From CAWHQZ01 sp963831645 (lineage in GTDB: Bacteria; Pseudomonadota; Alphaproteobacteria; Rhizobiales; Aestuariivirgaceae), in assembly GCA_963831645.1 (NCBI GenBank), contig CAWHQZ010000028.1, forward strand, positions 620,001 through 684,000: 64,000 nt of DNA. Reading direction: 5' to 3'. Below, in pieces: positions 56,063 through 64,000 of this stretch. The notes under the pieces were generated by a model. The model was not told the origin of the DNA. It made no database searches and worked only from the letters and a program-made list of their open reading frames with translations. A program made the position numbers and the translations under genes. Position 1 is the first letter of the stretch; each line of letters opens with the position of its first letter.

Positions 56063-58350
56063 ATGGATAGCGACCCAAAACCGAAACGCAAGATTTCCGC
56101 CATCCTGGCCGCCGACGTCGTGGGATACTCGTCTCACACGGAAAAGGACGAGGCCGGAACGTTCACGCGTCTCAGGTCTCTCCGCAAGGAGCTTTTCGAA
56201 CCGCAGATCAGAAACCATCACGGCCGCATATTCAAGCTGATGGGCGACGGTCTGCTGGCCGAGTTTGCCAGTGTCGTGGAAGCGGCTCAGTGCGCGGTCA
56301 TAGTGCAGAGGGAGATGGCGAGCCGCAATGAGAAGCTGCCGGAGGACCATCGCATCCGTTTCCGGATGGGCATCCATCTCGGCGACATCATCGTTGAGGG
56401 CAAGGATCTCCTTGGCGACGGCGTGAACATTGCCGCCCGTCTTCAGCAGCTCGCCGAGCCAGGTGGCATCGCTGTGTCCGGAGTGGTTCGCGAAAATGTC
56501 GGCAACCGGCTTGCTCTCGCCTTCGAGGATAGGGGCGAGCAGCGGTTAAGGAACATCGAACGGCCGATGCGAGTCTATAGCCTGCTACTTGAAAATGATC
56601 GGCCCAAAACAGCAAACGGCCGGGCTGCTGCCTGGATCGGCGGGCCGATAATGGTCGCTCTCCTTATTGCGGTGATGGTCGAATGGCCGCTGTGGTCTCC
56701 CCAGTCGAAATTGGCCATCTCCATCTCAATTGCCAGCTCCAGCAACAAGGAGGAGTGGCTGAACGAGGCGATCGCTTCGTTCAATGCCGCCTCCAGGACC
56801 AGCGCGGCGCTGCAACTCGATGGCAAGCCGGTCTCTGTCGATGTGGTCCTGGAACAGCTTGAGCCCGGCAAGAAAGACCACTATCGCTCCGGCTCCATGG
56901 TTGCCGATATCCTGCCCGGCAAGATCAAACCCACTATCGCCTCTCCGGCCGAAAAATTCTGGATATCGAAGCTGAACAACGATTGGCAGGCGGCCAACTC
57001 CAAGCCGATAACAACCGAACAGGCGCCGGCTACGGCGCGCACACCACTCGTCATCGCCATGTGGGAGTCGAGAGCCCAGGCTTTGGAGTGCTGGCCATCT
57101 CCAAAACCGCAGTGCACATGGGAGCGTATCCGTGCCCTTGCGACGAACGCGGACGGATGGACGATGTTCGGGAGGCCCGATTGGGGCAAGTTCAAGCTGG
57201 GCTACGGCCACATGGATCAATCCAACTCGGGCACCCTGACTGCCGCCATCCTATGCATGCGGGGCCTTGGTAAGAGCGGCGACCTCACCATGGAAGATGT
57301 AGACGCAGGCAACGGGTGTGGCCGGATGATTGCCGCCGTCGAAAAAGCCAAAGTGCACAGCGGCAAAAGGAGTGCTTGGCTGCTCGACAGAATGCGAACC
57401 GGCGGTCCAGAATATCTGGACGCTATCGTCACCAACGAACAGGAGGTAGTCGAATTCAACCATGACCCGTCGGGGTTGAGAGAGCCCATGGTGTCCGTCT
57501 ATCCGCAGGACGGCACCGTGTTCAATACCCATCCCTTCGCCATTCTTGACGGGGCACCGTGGGTCAGCCCGGAGCAAGTCAAAGCGGCAGAGATTTTTCG
57601 AAAGTATCTGCTCTCCGACGAACAGCAGGCGCTGCCTCGTCAAGCACGGCCTCAGGCCGGTCGATGAAGACGCACCGCTCGGTGCTCCTCTGGAAACGGC
57701 ATATGGTGCTAATCCGGAGGCCAAGCTGGTGACTATTGAAGTGCCGGAGGTTCAGGTCTTCGATCGCGTGCGAGAGGTATGGCACGAAGTAAAGAAGCAC
57801 GCTCACATCGCCATTGTATTTGACAAGTCGAGCAGCATGGCGGGCGAAAAAATGACCCAGGCTGTCCAAGGCGCGCAGGCGTTTGTATCGGCCATGGACG
57901 CGAAGGACTGGCTCGCCTGGTTCACCTTTGATGACCGGATTTATGCCAGGACCCAAGGGCTCAAGTCGGAAACCGGCGTGCAACTGCTGAGCGACATCAG
58001 ATCAACCACCGCTTTCGGCGGTACGGCGCTTTACGATGCGGTGGCTTGCTGCGTTTGATACATTGGCAAACAAGCGAAGAACTCGGGAGGATTCGGTTCG
58101 CTACGGCATTGTGATCCTCTCGGATAGCGGGGACACAAGCAGTACCACCACATGGACTGCGCTCGAGGCGAAGCTGAAAGATTCAGAGCAAGATCCCACA
58201 GGGATCCAGATTCACGCCATAGGCATTGGCGATGAAGCCAACGAGGCAGTGCTTAAGAAGATCGCCAATCTTGCCCACGGAAGATACTGGAAAGTGAAGA
58301 ACCCTGCCGACGTTGTCGCGGTTTATAGAGAGATCGCCACTCACTACTGA
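56063..58350 (+). CDS. Class III nucleotide cyclase - TM - solute-binding-like - VWA fusion, two frame breaks
   Basis: About 762 residues when joined. Residues 12-165 form a class III adenylate/guanylate cyclase: LAADVVGYS and GDGLLAEF supply the two metal Asp, RIFKLMGDG the purine-selecting Lys, DGVNIAARLQ the transition-state Asn and Arg. A single TM helix (GGPIMVALLIAVMVEWPLW, about 189-207) follows. The periplasmic part resembles an SBP_bac_11-type solute-binding domain (KLGYGHMDQSNSGTLTAA). After a break at about 57,635 a VWA domain has an intact MIDAS (DKSSS, then FGGTALYD, SDSGD). A second break lies at about 58,050. It looks like a transmembrane receptor cyclase. Confidence 0.82.
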
Positions 58351-58392
58351 TGAGTTGGCTAGGGCGAGACGGCGGGAGATCGCACGCAGGCG

Positions 58393-58557
58393 TTATTGCG
58401 CCTTGCTCCGGATTGCCTTCGCGCGAGCTTCCATTTCTTCCGCCTGGGAATGGCGCCCGGTCTGCCGTAGCAGCGCCGCGTAACCTTCGAGGCTCGCCGC
58501 CACCTGGGGATGCTCGGGCCCGAGAGTCTTTTCATCGATGCTGCGCTCTTGCGCTCG
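58393..58557 (-). pseudogene. TPR (kinesin-light-chain type) protein, C-terminal remnant
   Basis: The last 50 or so codons (EKTLGPEHPQVAASLEGYAALLRQTG, then a final charged helix) match the terminal repeat of kinesin-light-chain-like TPR proteins. No further repeats exist upstream; instead the sequence changes at about 58,557 into a serine hydrolase on the opposite strand. A truncated relic. Confidence 0.65.
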
Positions 58558-58965
58558 CTCAATGAGATGCTCAACAAATCGCCGTGGTTTAATGTGCACT
58601 CCATAGTTGTCGCGCGCAGCGGCAAGCTGGTCTATGAGGTTTATCGTACCGGCTTTGACGAGAACTGGGGAACCCGGCTCGGCACCGTATCCTACACGGC
58701 GGACATGCCACACGATGTCCGCTCGATCAGCAAGAGCGTTGTCTCGCTCCTCTTCGGGATCGCGCTCGATCGAGGATTGATTGCAAGCGTCGATGACCCA
58801 GTGCACATCTACTTTCCCGACTATGCGGTGCTTCGGACGCGGAAAAGGACGCATTCTGCTACGGCATTGTTGACGATGACATCAGGGCTCGAGTGGGACG
58901 AGCACCGTTCGTACGACGATCCAAAGAATAACGAAATCATGATGAGCGGTTCTCAGACGGGAGAC
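58558..58965 (+). pseudogene. Beta-lactamase-family serine hydrolase, truncated at both ends
   Basis: Contains VHSIVVARSGKLVYEVYRTG, the class C-type SISKSVVSLLFGIALDRGL (Ser-x-x-Lys), SVDDPVHIYFPDYA and LLTMTSGLEWDEH. Two compensating indels disturb about 58,830-58,860. The protein stops shortly after NNEIMM, losing the KTG/His motif region and most of the domain. Both ends are abrupt; the right one meets the integrase module. Confidence 0.68.
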
Positions 58966-59074
58966 CCGATTCGTAAATCAAATCGTTGTCCCAACTCCCG
59001 CGATAGCGGGTTCGTTCAATCCCCTAACTGAAGACAGGCCCTAGAGGTCCTGTGTAACGGGAGTGTGGTCCGCA

Positions 59075-60151
59075 ATGGTGCGAATGCCAGTCTTTGATCC
59101 CATCGAATACCTTGTTTCTCGTCGTTACCCGGCTTGGAAAATCGAGCTTCCAAATTTTCACAGCTTGGCTGAAGCAGAATCGATCGGAAGGCGAAGAAAG
59201 TCGCGCGAGAAAGCACTCGCCTATGAGCAGGAACTTCGGTGCAAAACGCCGGAGGAGATCAACGACCTAGTGAAAGCCGAGAAGGCGGCCGAGGTTGAAC
59301 AACTGCGGCGAAAACAAGAAGCTGAGGAAAATGCCCGCTTCTTCAATCAACCCGCGGCAAGGGCCGATTTCACGCACTGGGGCAGGCTTTCCTACTGGAC
59401 GCTCGATGAAGCGGTAGCGCTGTCCTTTGGCCGGGCGCCCGAGAGCGTGAACTGGAAGGTAATCGAAGCCATCGAAGCCTACACAAACATGTCTCCTTTC
59501 GCGTTTCAGTACAACCGCCGGCGGCAGCTAGCACTGAGGGCGAAGGCATCTTCCGAGCTTTACGATCCTGTAAGGCCCGGTTTCTTCATAGCCTGGGCCA
59601 AGAGGCTCGACTGGGACATTAAGCCAAGCCTGGAAGCTGTGGTCGCGGTGCGCGGAGGGCAGATAGGAGATTGGAAGACGGCTTATGAGAACGAGAGGGA
59701 TGCTCATGCGAAGACCATGGAATGGGCGAAGTCAAAAATTGGCGAGGTAATGGATTCCGCAAAGCAACATCAGGCGGATGCTTTCGAGTCGGCGAAGCAG
59801 TCCCAAGCGGAAGCTTTCGAGATCGGGCGCCAAGTTGTGGCGGAGCGCGACGCCGAAATAGCGCAAGCTGCAGGAGGTCCTGCGCGCGGCGGAGGCGCGA
59901 AAAATCGTACAGGAGAATCAGATTGCGAAGGTGCCGTCACCGGATGCAAGTTCGCGCGAGCGGGAAAGCATGCTTCGCCTTATTATAGGGATGGCGATTA
60001 AAGGTTACACCTATGACCCTGCTGCGGCAAAGAACCGGCCGGTCAAAGAGATTGCTGATGACCTCCAGTTCTCGGTATCGGTTTGGACGAAGATACCGTC
60101 CGTAAATATCTCCAGGAGGCCAAGGGTCTCATTCCTCGCGAAACCGAATAA
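59075..60151 (+). CDS. Integrase-module hypothetical protein, two frame breaks
   Basis: About 358 residues when joined. Opening YPAWKIELPNFHSLAEAESI, a helical charged stretch, then FTHWGRLSYWTLDEAVALSFG. After a break at about 59,867 comes KLQEVLRAAEARKIVQENQI and LIIGMAIKGYTYDP, then (break at about 60,070) LGIGLDEDTVRKYLQEAKGL. The YTYDP and DxDTVRKYL patterns recur in proteins of alphaproteobacterial integrative elements. The function is unknown. It precedes the AlpA-like gene. Confidence 0.62.
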
Positions 60152-60256
60152 CGGGTGCTGAAACCGAACTCGGTTTCAGTCAAACCGAATACGGCCACCG
60201 AGTCGGCTGCACTTCCTAGAACGGCTTCATCCTCAACTGGATGGAGTCGCACCCCG

Positions 60257-60460
60257 ATGAATACCGCTGAATTGCCGAGTACCGGCTTCCTTCGCCAGCC
60301 TTCCATCATCGCCCCGAATGGACCAATCCCGGTTAGCCGCTCCACTTGGTGGGCAGGCGTCAAGGAAGGCCGCTACCCCAAGCCGGTGAAGCTTGGCCCT
60401 CGAATTACCGCTTGGCGCGTGGAAGACATCCGCGCCCTGATCGAGAAGGGCGCCGCCTGA
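60257..60460 (+). CDS. AlpA-family phage regulator / excisionase-like protein
   Basis: 67 residues from the ATG at 60257. The core (FLRQPSIIAP, then ISRSTWWAGVKEGRYPKPVKLG-like wording, with TAWRVEDIRALIEKG at the end) is the standard AlpA winged-helix pattern of small excisionase-like regulators. It probably controls integrase expression or excision. It lies one base before the next gene. Confidence 0.8.
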   Translation: MNTAELPSTGFLRQPSIIAPNGPIPVSRSTWWAGVKEGRYPKPVKLGPRITAWRVEDIRALIEKGAA

Positions 60461-60461
60461 C

Positions 60462-60980
60462 ATGACCCGTCGCCGCGCGTCGGCCCGGCGGGTCAAGAAG
60501 CACTTGAGCTACACGGCAGAAGAGGCGGCGGACGTGCTGGGCGTCCATCGCCATACCGTGCGGCGCTGGATCACCTCCAAGGCCCTTCCGGCGCTGACCG
60601 ACAAGAGACCGCATCTGATCCTCGGCCGCGACCTTCAGGCCTTCCTGTTCGCTCCCTCACCCGGCCGGGCAAGGCTGAAGCCGGGCGAATTCTACTGCGT
60701 CAAGTGCCGCCTTCCGAAACGGCCGGCACTCGGCATGGCGGACTACATGCCGATCAACGACCGCATCTGCAATCTGCGGGGCATCTGCCCCGACTGCGAA
60801 ATCCTGATTTACCGCCGCGTCGCCCTGGACAAACTTGACGCAGTTTCCGGCGATCTGGAGATAACGCGCCCGCCCACGGAGCAACACCTATTAGAGCGCT
60901 CCCGCCCCTCCATAAATGTTGACTTTGGAGAGACCCGACATGACCCGATCAAAGCACTGCGTCGAAAACAAGCGGATTAA
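60462..60980 (+). CDS. Helix-turn-helix protein with C-x2-C zinc-ribbon-like part
   Basis: 172 residues. The N-terminal HTH of excisionase/MerR type (SYTAEEAADVLGVHRHTVRRW) is followed by LILGRDLQAFL. A middle zinc-ribbon-like region has CVKC and, about 34 residues later, CPDC. The 3' end overlaps the integrase by 41 bases. Likely a DNA-binding partner of the recombinase. Its exact role is unknown. Confidence 0.75.
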   Translation: MTRRRASARRVKKHLSYTAEEAADVLGVHRHTVRRWITSKALPALTDKRPHLILGRDLQAFLFAPSPGRARLKPGEFYCVKCRLPKRPALGMADYMPINDRICNLRGICPDCEILIYRRVALDKLDAVSGDLEITRPPTEQHLLERSRPSINVDFGETRHDPIKALRRKQAD

Positions 60981-62039
60981 GCGCCGTTACCTGCAATGGC
61001 TGAAGGACGCTAAGGGATACGGCATCGCCTCCACCGACATGGCCGCGGCAGCTATCGCCCGATTCGAAGGCTATACCGGTCACCGCGACTTCAGGCGTTT
61101 CCATGTGGAGCAGGCGCGCGGTTTCAAGGCCCATCTCACCGGCAAGGCGAAGGGTGCCCGATCCGGCGAACCCCTGAGCAGGGCGACGGTGGCATCCACC
61201 CTGAGACAGCTCAAGGCCTTCTTCACATGGCTTGCCGATCAGCCGGGCTACCGGTCCGCCATCCGCTATGCGGACGCGGCCTATTTCACTCCAGCGAGCC
61301 AGGACGAGCGGATCGCCAGCGGCGTGCGCTTCAGGCCGATACCTGAGCCGGAGGAGATCGAGAAAGTCCTGCGCGCCATGCCGGATGACACCGAAATTGC
61401 CAAGCGGGACAGCGCCCTCATCGCCTTCATCTTCCTGACCGGGGCGCGCGACCGGGCGGTTGCATCGCTGAAGCTGAAGCATCTGGACATCGAAACTGGC
61501 AAGGTTTTTCAAGATGCCCGCGAAGTCAAAACTAAGCGCGCCAAGACCTTCGTGACGCAGTTCTTCCCCGTTGGCGAACTGCCCCCCACCATAGTCAGGG
61601 AATGGGTAGACTTCCTGAAAACCAAGGGCTTCGGTCCTGATGACCCTCTGTTCCCGGCGACCGAAGTGGTGCTTCATGGCATGGTGCAGTCCGCGACCGT
61701 CGGACTTTCCCGCGGCACTGGCAGACGACGACGCCGATCCGCAAAATCTTCAGGACAGCCTTCGCTCGCGCTGGGCTTCCCTACTTCAATCCTCACAGCT
61801 TCCGGTCAACCCTCGCCCGGCTTGGCGAGAGGCTTTGTGGCCCCGGGGAGGAATGGAAGGCGTGGAGCCAGAATCTTGGCCACACCGATATGATGACGAC
61901 ATTCTCAAGCTACGGGCACGTGCCCGAGCACCGGCAATGCGACATCATCACCAATATCGGGCAGCGGAAAAAGGAGCCGGACGATCTCGCATCGGTCATT
62001 GCCAGCGCCATTCGCAGCTCGGGCATAAAGGCGGCGTGA
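60940..62039 (+). CDS. Tyrosine recombinase (integrase), one frame break
   Basis: About 366 residues when joined. The N-terminal SAM-like domain (DFRRFHVEQARGFKAHLTGK) is followed by the catalytic domain: Arg170 in TGARDRAVASLKLKHLD, then after a break at about 61,712 PHSFRSTLARLG (His-x-x-Arg), QNLGHTDMMTTFSSYGHV (His and the nucleophile Tyr). All catalytic positions are therefore present across the two frames. GGAGAG precedes the ATG at 60940. It is linked to a short element rather than to the phage module 18 kb away. Confidence 0.88.
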
Positions 62040-62231
62040 GCTGGCCCGCCCCCCGTTTCCTTTCGAACGGAACATCTTAGCGCATCATTGATCGTATGTT
62101 CAGTCGTCGCCATCGGAACCGAACCTGCCCCCTGATCCCAGTGGGTACAGATATTCCCGAAATCGATAGCGCCGCAAAGAAGGTTATGCCCAGCCGTGCT
62201 CCCGAACAGGCCCCCAACCGTCAGCAAACGT

Positions 62232-62255
62232 CGGTATATTTGACGGTATATTTGA
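62232..62255. repeat. Perfect tandem 12-base repeat
   Basis: Two copies of CGGTATATTTGA directly in tandem, about 190 bases after the integrase stop. A 10-base match (GGTATATTTG) recurs near the right window edge (63,979-63,988). It could be an integrase or excisionase arm site or part of an attachment site; this is inferred from position only. Confidence 0.5.
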
Positions 62256-62308
62256 AGTTATTGATCATTAAACCTAATAGTTACAATATGTTGTGCTGAC
62301 TTGTCGAG

Positions 62309-62563
62309 TCACGCATGCGCACCATTCTTGCACAACGTCAGCCAAGACCATCGGGGTCGAACGCCTACAGCGGATCGCCTGCGGCGAAGATGGCGCAAGC
62401 GAAGCTGCTCGATCGTCGTATCCCTCGGGGCTTGGTCGCCCGTCTCGCTCTCCTTCGGGTTGCTTGCCCGCTTGGAGAGCTTGCCGGCGGGCGGAGCGGA
62501 GGATTGCACGTCCTGTCGTAACTCCGTACGGGCCGTCTCTTTGGTCATAGCTCGCGTCGGCAT
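62309..62563 (-). CDS. Possible small basic protein
   Basis: 84-residue open frame starting MPTRAMTKETARTELRQD, with many Lys/Arg and a QLRLRHLRRRRSAVG stretch. The opening resembles small basic proteins before DUF3489-type domains, but the rest does not match. It might be a decayed gene. Low confidence. Confidence 0.3.
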   Translation of the reverse strand: MPTRAMTKETARTELRQDVQSSAPPAGKLSKRASNPKESETGDQAPRDTTIEQLRLRHLRRRRSAVGVRPRWSWLTLCKNGAHA

Positions 62564-62865
62564 CGAAGAACTCCTTCCTGGGGCAGATAGATCCCTCGTA
62601 AGCAGCGTATCGACGCGATTTCGTGCCGGCTGTGATAAATCTCACACGCCCGCGCGACTCGGCCCAACGGCCATGCGGCGGACAAACGAACAAACCCGTC
62701 GCCAGGCGTTTGCATGTTTCGGGTCGCTGGCCGCGATACGGAGCAGACGCTCGTGAACTGGAACGTGGTAGGAAGAGATCTCCAGGCTTTGGCCGTTTCG
62801 GGACAGCGCGAGTGGGACCGGCCTATCGGCTGACCGAAGTCATCAACCGCAGCGAATACAAGTCT
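62564..62865. other. Region without a recognised gene
   Basis: About 300 bases between the possible small protein and the small basic protein gene. Open frames here lack conserved features or plausible RBS. No repeat or RNA was recognised. Confidence 0.35.
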
Positions 62866-63027
62866 TCAGCCGGTCTTGGCGCCTTCGTCCGGCAGCTGCT
62901 CGGGGTCGCGGGCAACTTTGCGTTTGGCCGCCTCTTCTTCGCGGCGCTGCAGCTTTTCGTCTCTCTTGCGCTGCTTGGCGCGAGTTCGCTCGCTGCGCAG
63001 CTGCCTGTAGCTGGGCTTGAAAGCCAT
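62866..63027 (-). CDS. Conserved small, highly basic protein
   Basis: 53 residues, MAFKPSYRQLRSERTRAKQR then a charged helix KRDEKLQRREEEAAKRKVAR. It belongs to a type of small alphaproteobacterial protein with the MAFKPSY opening. GAGGAGG lies at an ideal distance from the ATG at 63027; the longer upstream frame is not conserved. It is likely a nucleic-acid- or ribosome-associated helix; no function is known. Confidence 0.75.
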   Translation of the reverse strand: MAFKPSYRQLRSERTRAKQRKRDEKLQRREEEAAKRKVARDPEQLPDEGAKTG

Positions 63028-63295
63028 AGGATCCTCCTCTTGCTGGACGACCTGCCGCCTTCCTTGCACTCGGCGTTGGCCGGGCGGGGCAAAATCCACA
63101 CCAACGTTCCGGCAAAGAAGATTACTTCGCCGTAGGGAAAATGCAGCAAGATTCCACGCCCGGGAGCGTGAATGGCAGGTGCTGGAACGACGATGCCGGA
63201 AAGCACTGCCTGCCGGCGCCGTCTGGCGGCTAGAAATCCATGTCAAGCACTAACGCCAGGCCGGCTGGCCAGCGCATTTTTTTGGCGAAACTTAC

Positions 63296-63505
63296 CTAAA
63301 CCGCCTTGAGGTTTTCCGCCGATGTCTTGCCGCGCTTGGGGTCGCGTTGTTCCTCGTAGGAAATCTTCTGGCCTTCGTTCAGGCTGCTCATGCCGGCTCT
63401 TTCAACCGCCGAGATGTGGACGAAAACGTCCGATCCGCCGCTGTCCGGCTGAATGAAACCAAAACCCTTGTTGACGTTGAACCACTTTACAGTTCCGACA
63501 GGCAT
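63296..63505 (-). CDS. Cold-shock protein, CspA family
   Basis: 69-residue single cold-shock domain: MPVGTVKWFNVNKGFGFIQP with RNP1 (KGFGFI, residues 13-18) and RNP2 (VFVHIS). It is an RNA chaperone binding single-stranded nucleic acid. GGAAGGTG precedes the ATG at 63505; an in-frame upstream extension is not conserved. The long leader upstream may contain a temperature-sensitive fold, as is typical of csp genes, though none was identified. Confidence 0.93.
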   Translation of the reverse strand: MPVGTVKWFNVNKGFGFIQPDSGGSDVFVHISAVERAGMSSLNEGQKISYEEQRDPKRGKTSAENLKAV

Positions 63506-63741
63506 CACCTTCCTCCAATTCAGTCGCTGGCGCCGCATCGCGTGAGCGGCACATCAAACTGTACCGCAAAACGGCAAGGAACCAGCGTCTTGTGGCAAGG
63601 CTCGCCGGCAATCCAACCAGAATGACGCACTCTTAATAGGGTTACCGGGCATTATTGCAAGACCGAAAAATCGTAGGCCCGCTTGGGCACGGCTGCAGAA
63701 ACGGCTTATTATATCGGCAGCGGATAGAGATAGGACAGCAC

Positions 63742-63924
63742 ATGCAATTCACCGTAGGCCTCAAGCTCAAGGGCAAGTCGCGTCACATGGCGGTCACCGC
63801 TGAAGACGCGCTCATAGCCGCGCTCAAGGTAAAGACGGAATACCCGGAGGCCCGCATCGTCTATGTCCGTCCACAGAACCGCCGCGGTGACGCGCGCCAT
63901 CCACCCGTTGCCCACGAGGACTGA
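63742..63924 (+). CDS. Small conserved hypothetical protein
   Basis: 60 residues: MQFTVGLKLKGKSRHMAVTAEDALIAALKVKTEYPEARIVYVRPQNR. It has a beta-alpha-beta look with a basic end. AGGA lies upstream of the ATG at 63742. Small proteins of this pattern accompany phage or regulatory regions in alphaproteobacteria. Function unknown. Confidence 0.6.
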   Translation: MQFTVGLKLKGKSRHMAVTAEDALIAALKVKTEYPEARIVYVRPQNRRGDARHPPVAHED

Positions 63925-64000
63925 CAACAATAGGGCGGAGCCTGACCGGACCTGGACCAGCGCGCCTGCTTGACAAGTGGTATATTTGCTCCCCCTAATA

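Noticed and set aside
58985..59030. GGGTTCGTTCAATCCCC resembling a tRNA or tmRNA T arm, possible att site of the integrase
   Set aside because: The T-loop and acceptor pairing do not form, and no intact tRNA/tmRNA partner with the same sequence was found in the window.
63970..64000. TTGACA followed by TATATT near the right edge as a promoter
   Set aside because: The spacing between the two boxes is only about five bases, and the downstream gene lies beyond the window, so it cannot be supported.

Overview
This is a GC-rich stretch of bacterial chromosome. It probably comes from an alphaproteobacterium of the Hyphomicrobiales (Rhizobiales) type: MscL, the ELM1-family proteins, the IalB remnant, the rhizobial-style class III cyclase, the cold-shock gene and the small basic proteins all look alphaproteobacterial. 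The assignment rests on recognised family character only, not on a search.

Layout. 1-2,709: proline iminopeptidase (partial), MscL and a class I/II aminotransferase. 2,782-7,486: a betaine/phosphonate-type catabolic locus. An MttB-family methyltransferase is transcribed divergently from a coupled pair resembling TmpA (Fe(II)/2-oxoglutarate dioxygenase) and TmpB/PhnZ (HD-domain oxygenase), followed by an FAD oxidoreductase. The pathway inferred is trimethylaminoethylphosphonate to glycine betaine plus phosphate, then demethylation. 7,560-8,254: an AbrB-type antitoxin/PIN toxin pair with a palindromic operator. 8,298-14,293: a glycan cluster with an ATP-grasp protein, two ELM1 paralogues and two glycosyltransferases. 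14,362-20,197: a Na+/H+ antiporter, a CYTH-CHAD protein, small stress and membrane proteins, dispersed intergenic repeats, an IalB remnant and a HicAB pair.

20,493-26,438 is an exopolysaccharide block: three glycosyltransferases (one truncated), phosphomannomutase and a bifunctional GDP-mannose pyrophosphorylase/PMI. 26,717-42,547 is a tailed-phage late module (lysis remnant, terminase, portal, scaffold, capsid, tail and fibres) with no integrase, repressor or replication genes in it. Straight after it come a PrsT-like TPR lipoprotein and a PEP-CTERM-locus ATPase. The phage module therefore sits between two halves of what looks like one exopolysaccharide/exosortase neighbourhood.

46,173-58,350: tRNA-Phe(GAA), a rearranged type I methylase gene (hsdM) whose central segment lies on the opposite strand, an SPFH protein, a transglutaminase-like membrane protein, a TIGR04222/glycine-rich-domain pair, and a large fusion of class III nucleotide cyclase, transmembrane helix, solute-binding-like domain and VWA domain. 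58,393-62,255: two truncated gene remnants abutting a small integrase module (AlpA-like regulator, zinc-finger HTH protein, tyrosine recombinase). The window ends with a small basic protein, a cold-shock protein and a short conserved hypothetical.

Quality caution. About two dozen genes contain one or more apparent single-base frame breaks (over thirty in total), with both halves otherwise conserved. They are sparse before about 17 kb and dense after 20 kb. Indel sequencing error is the simplest explanation, so frameshifted genes are annotated as merged CDSs with the break positions given. Only genes with large missing parts are called pseudogenes.
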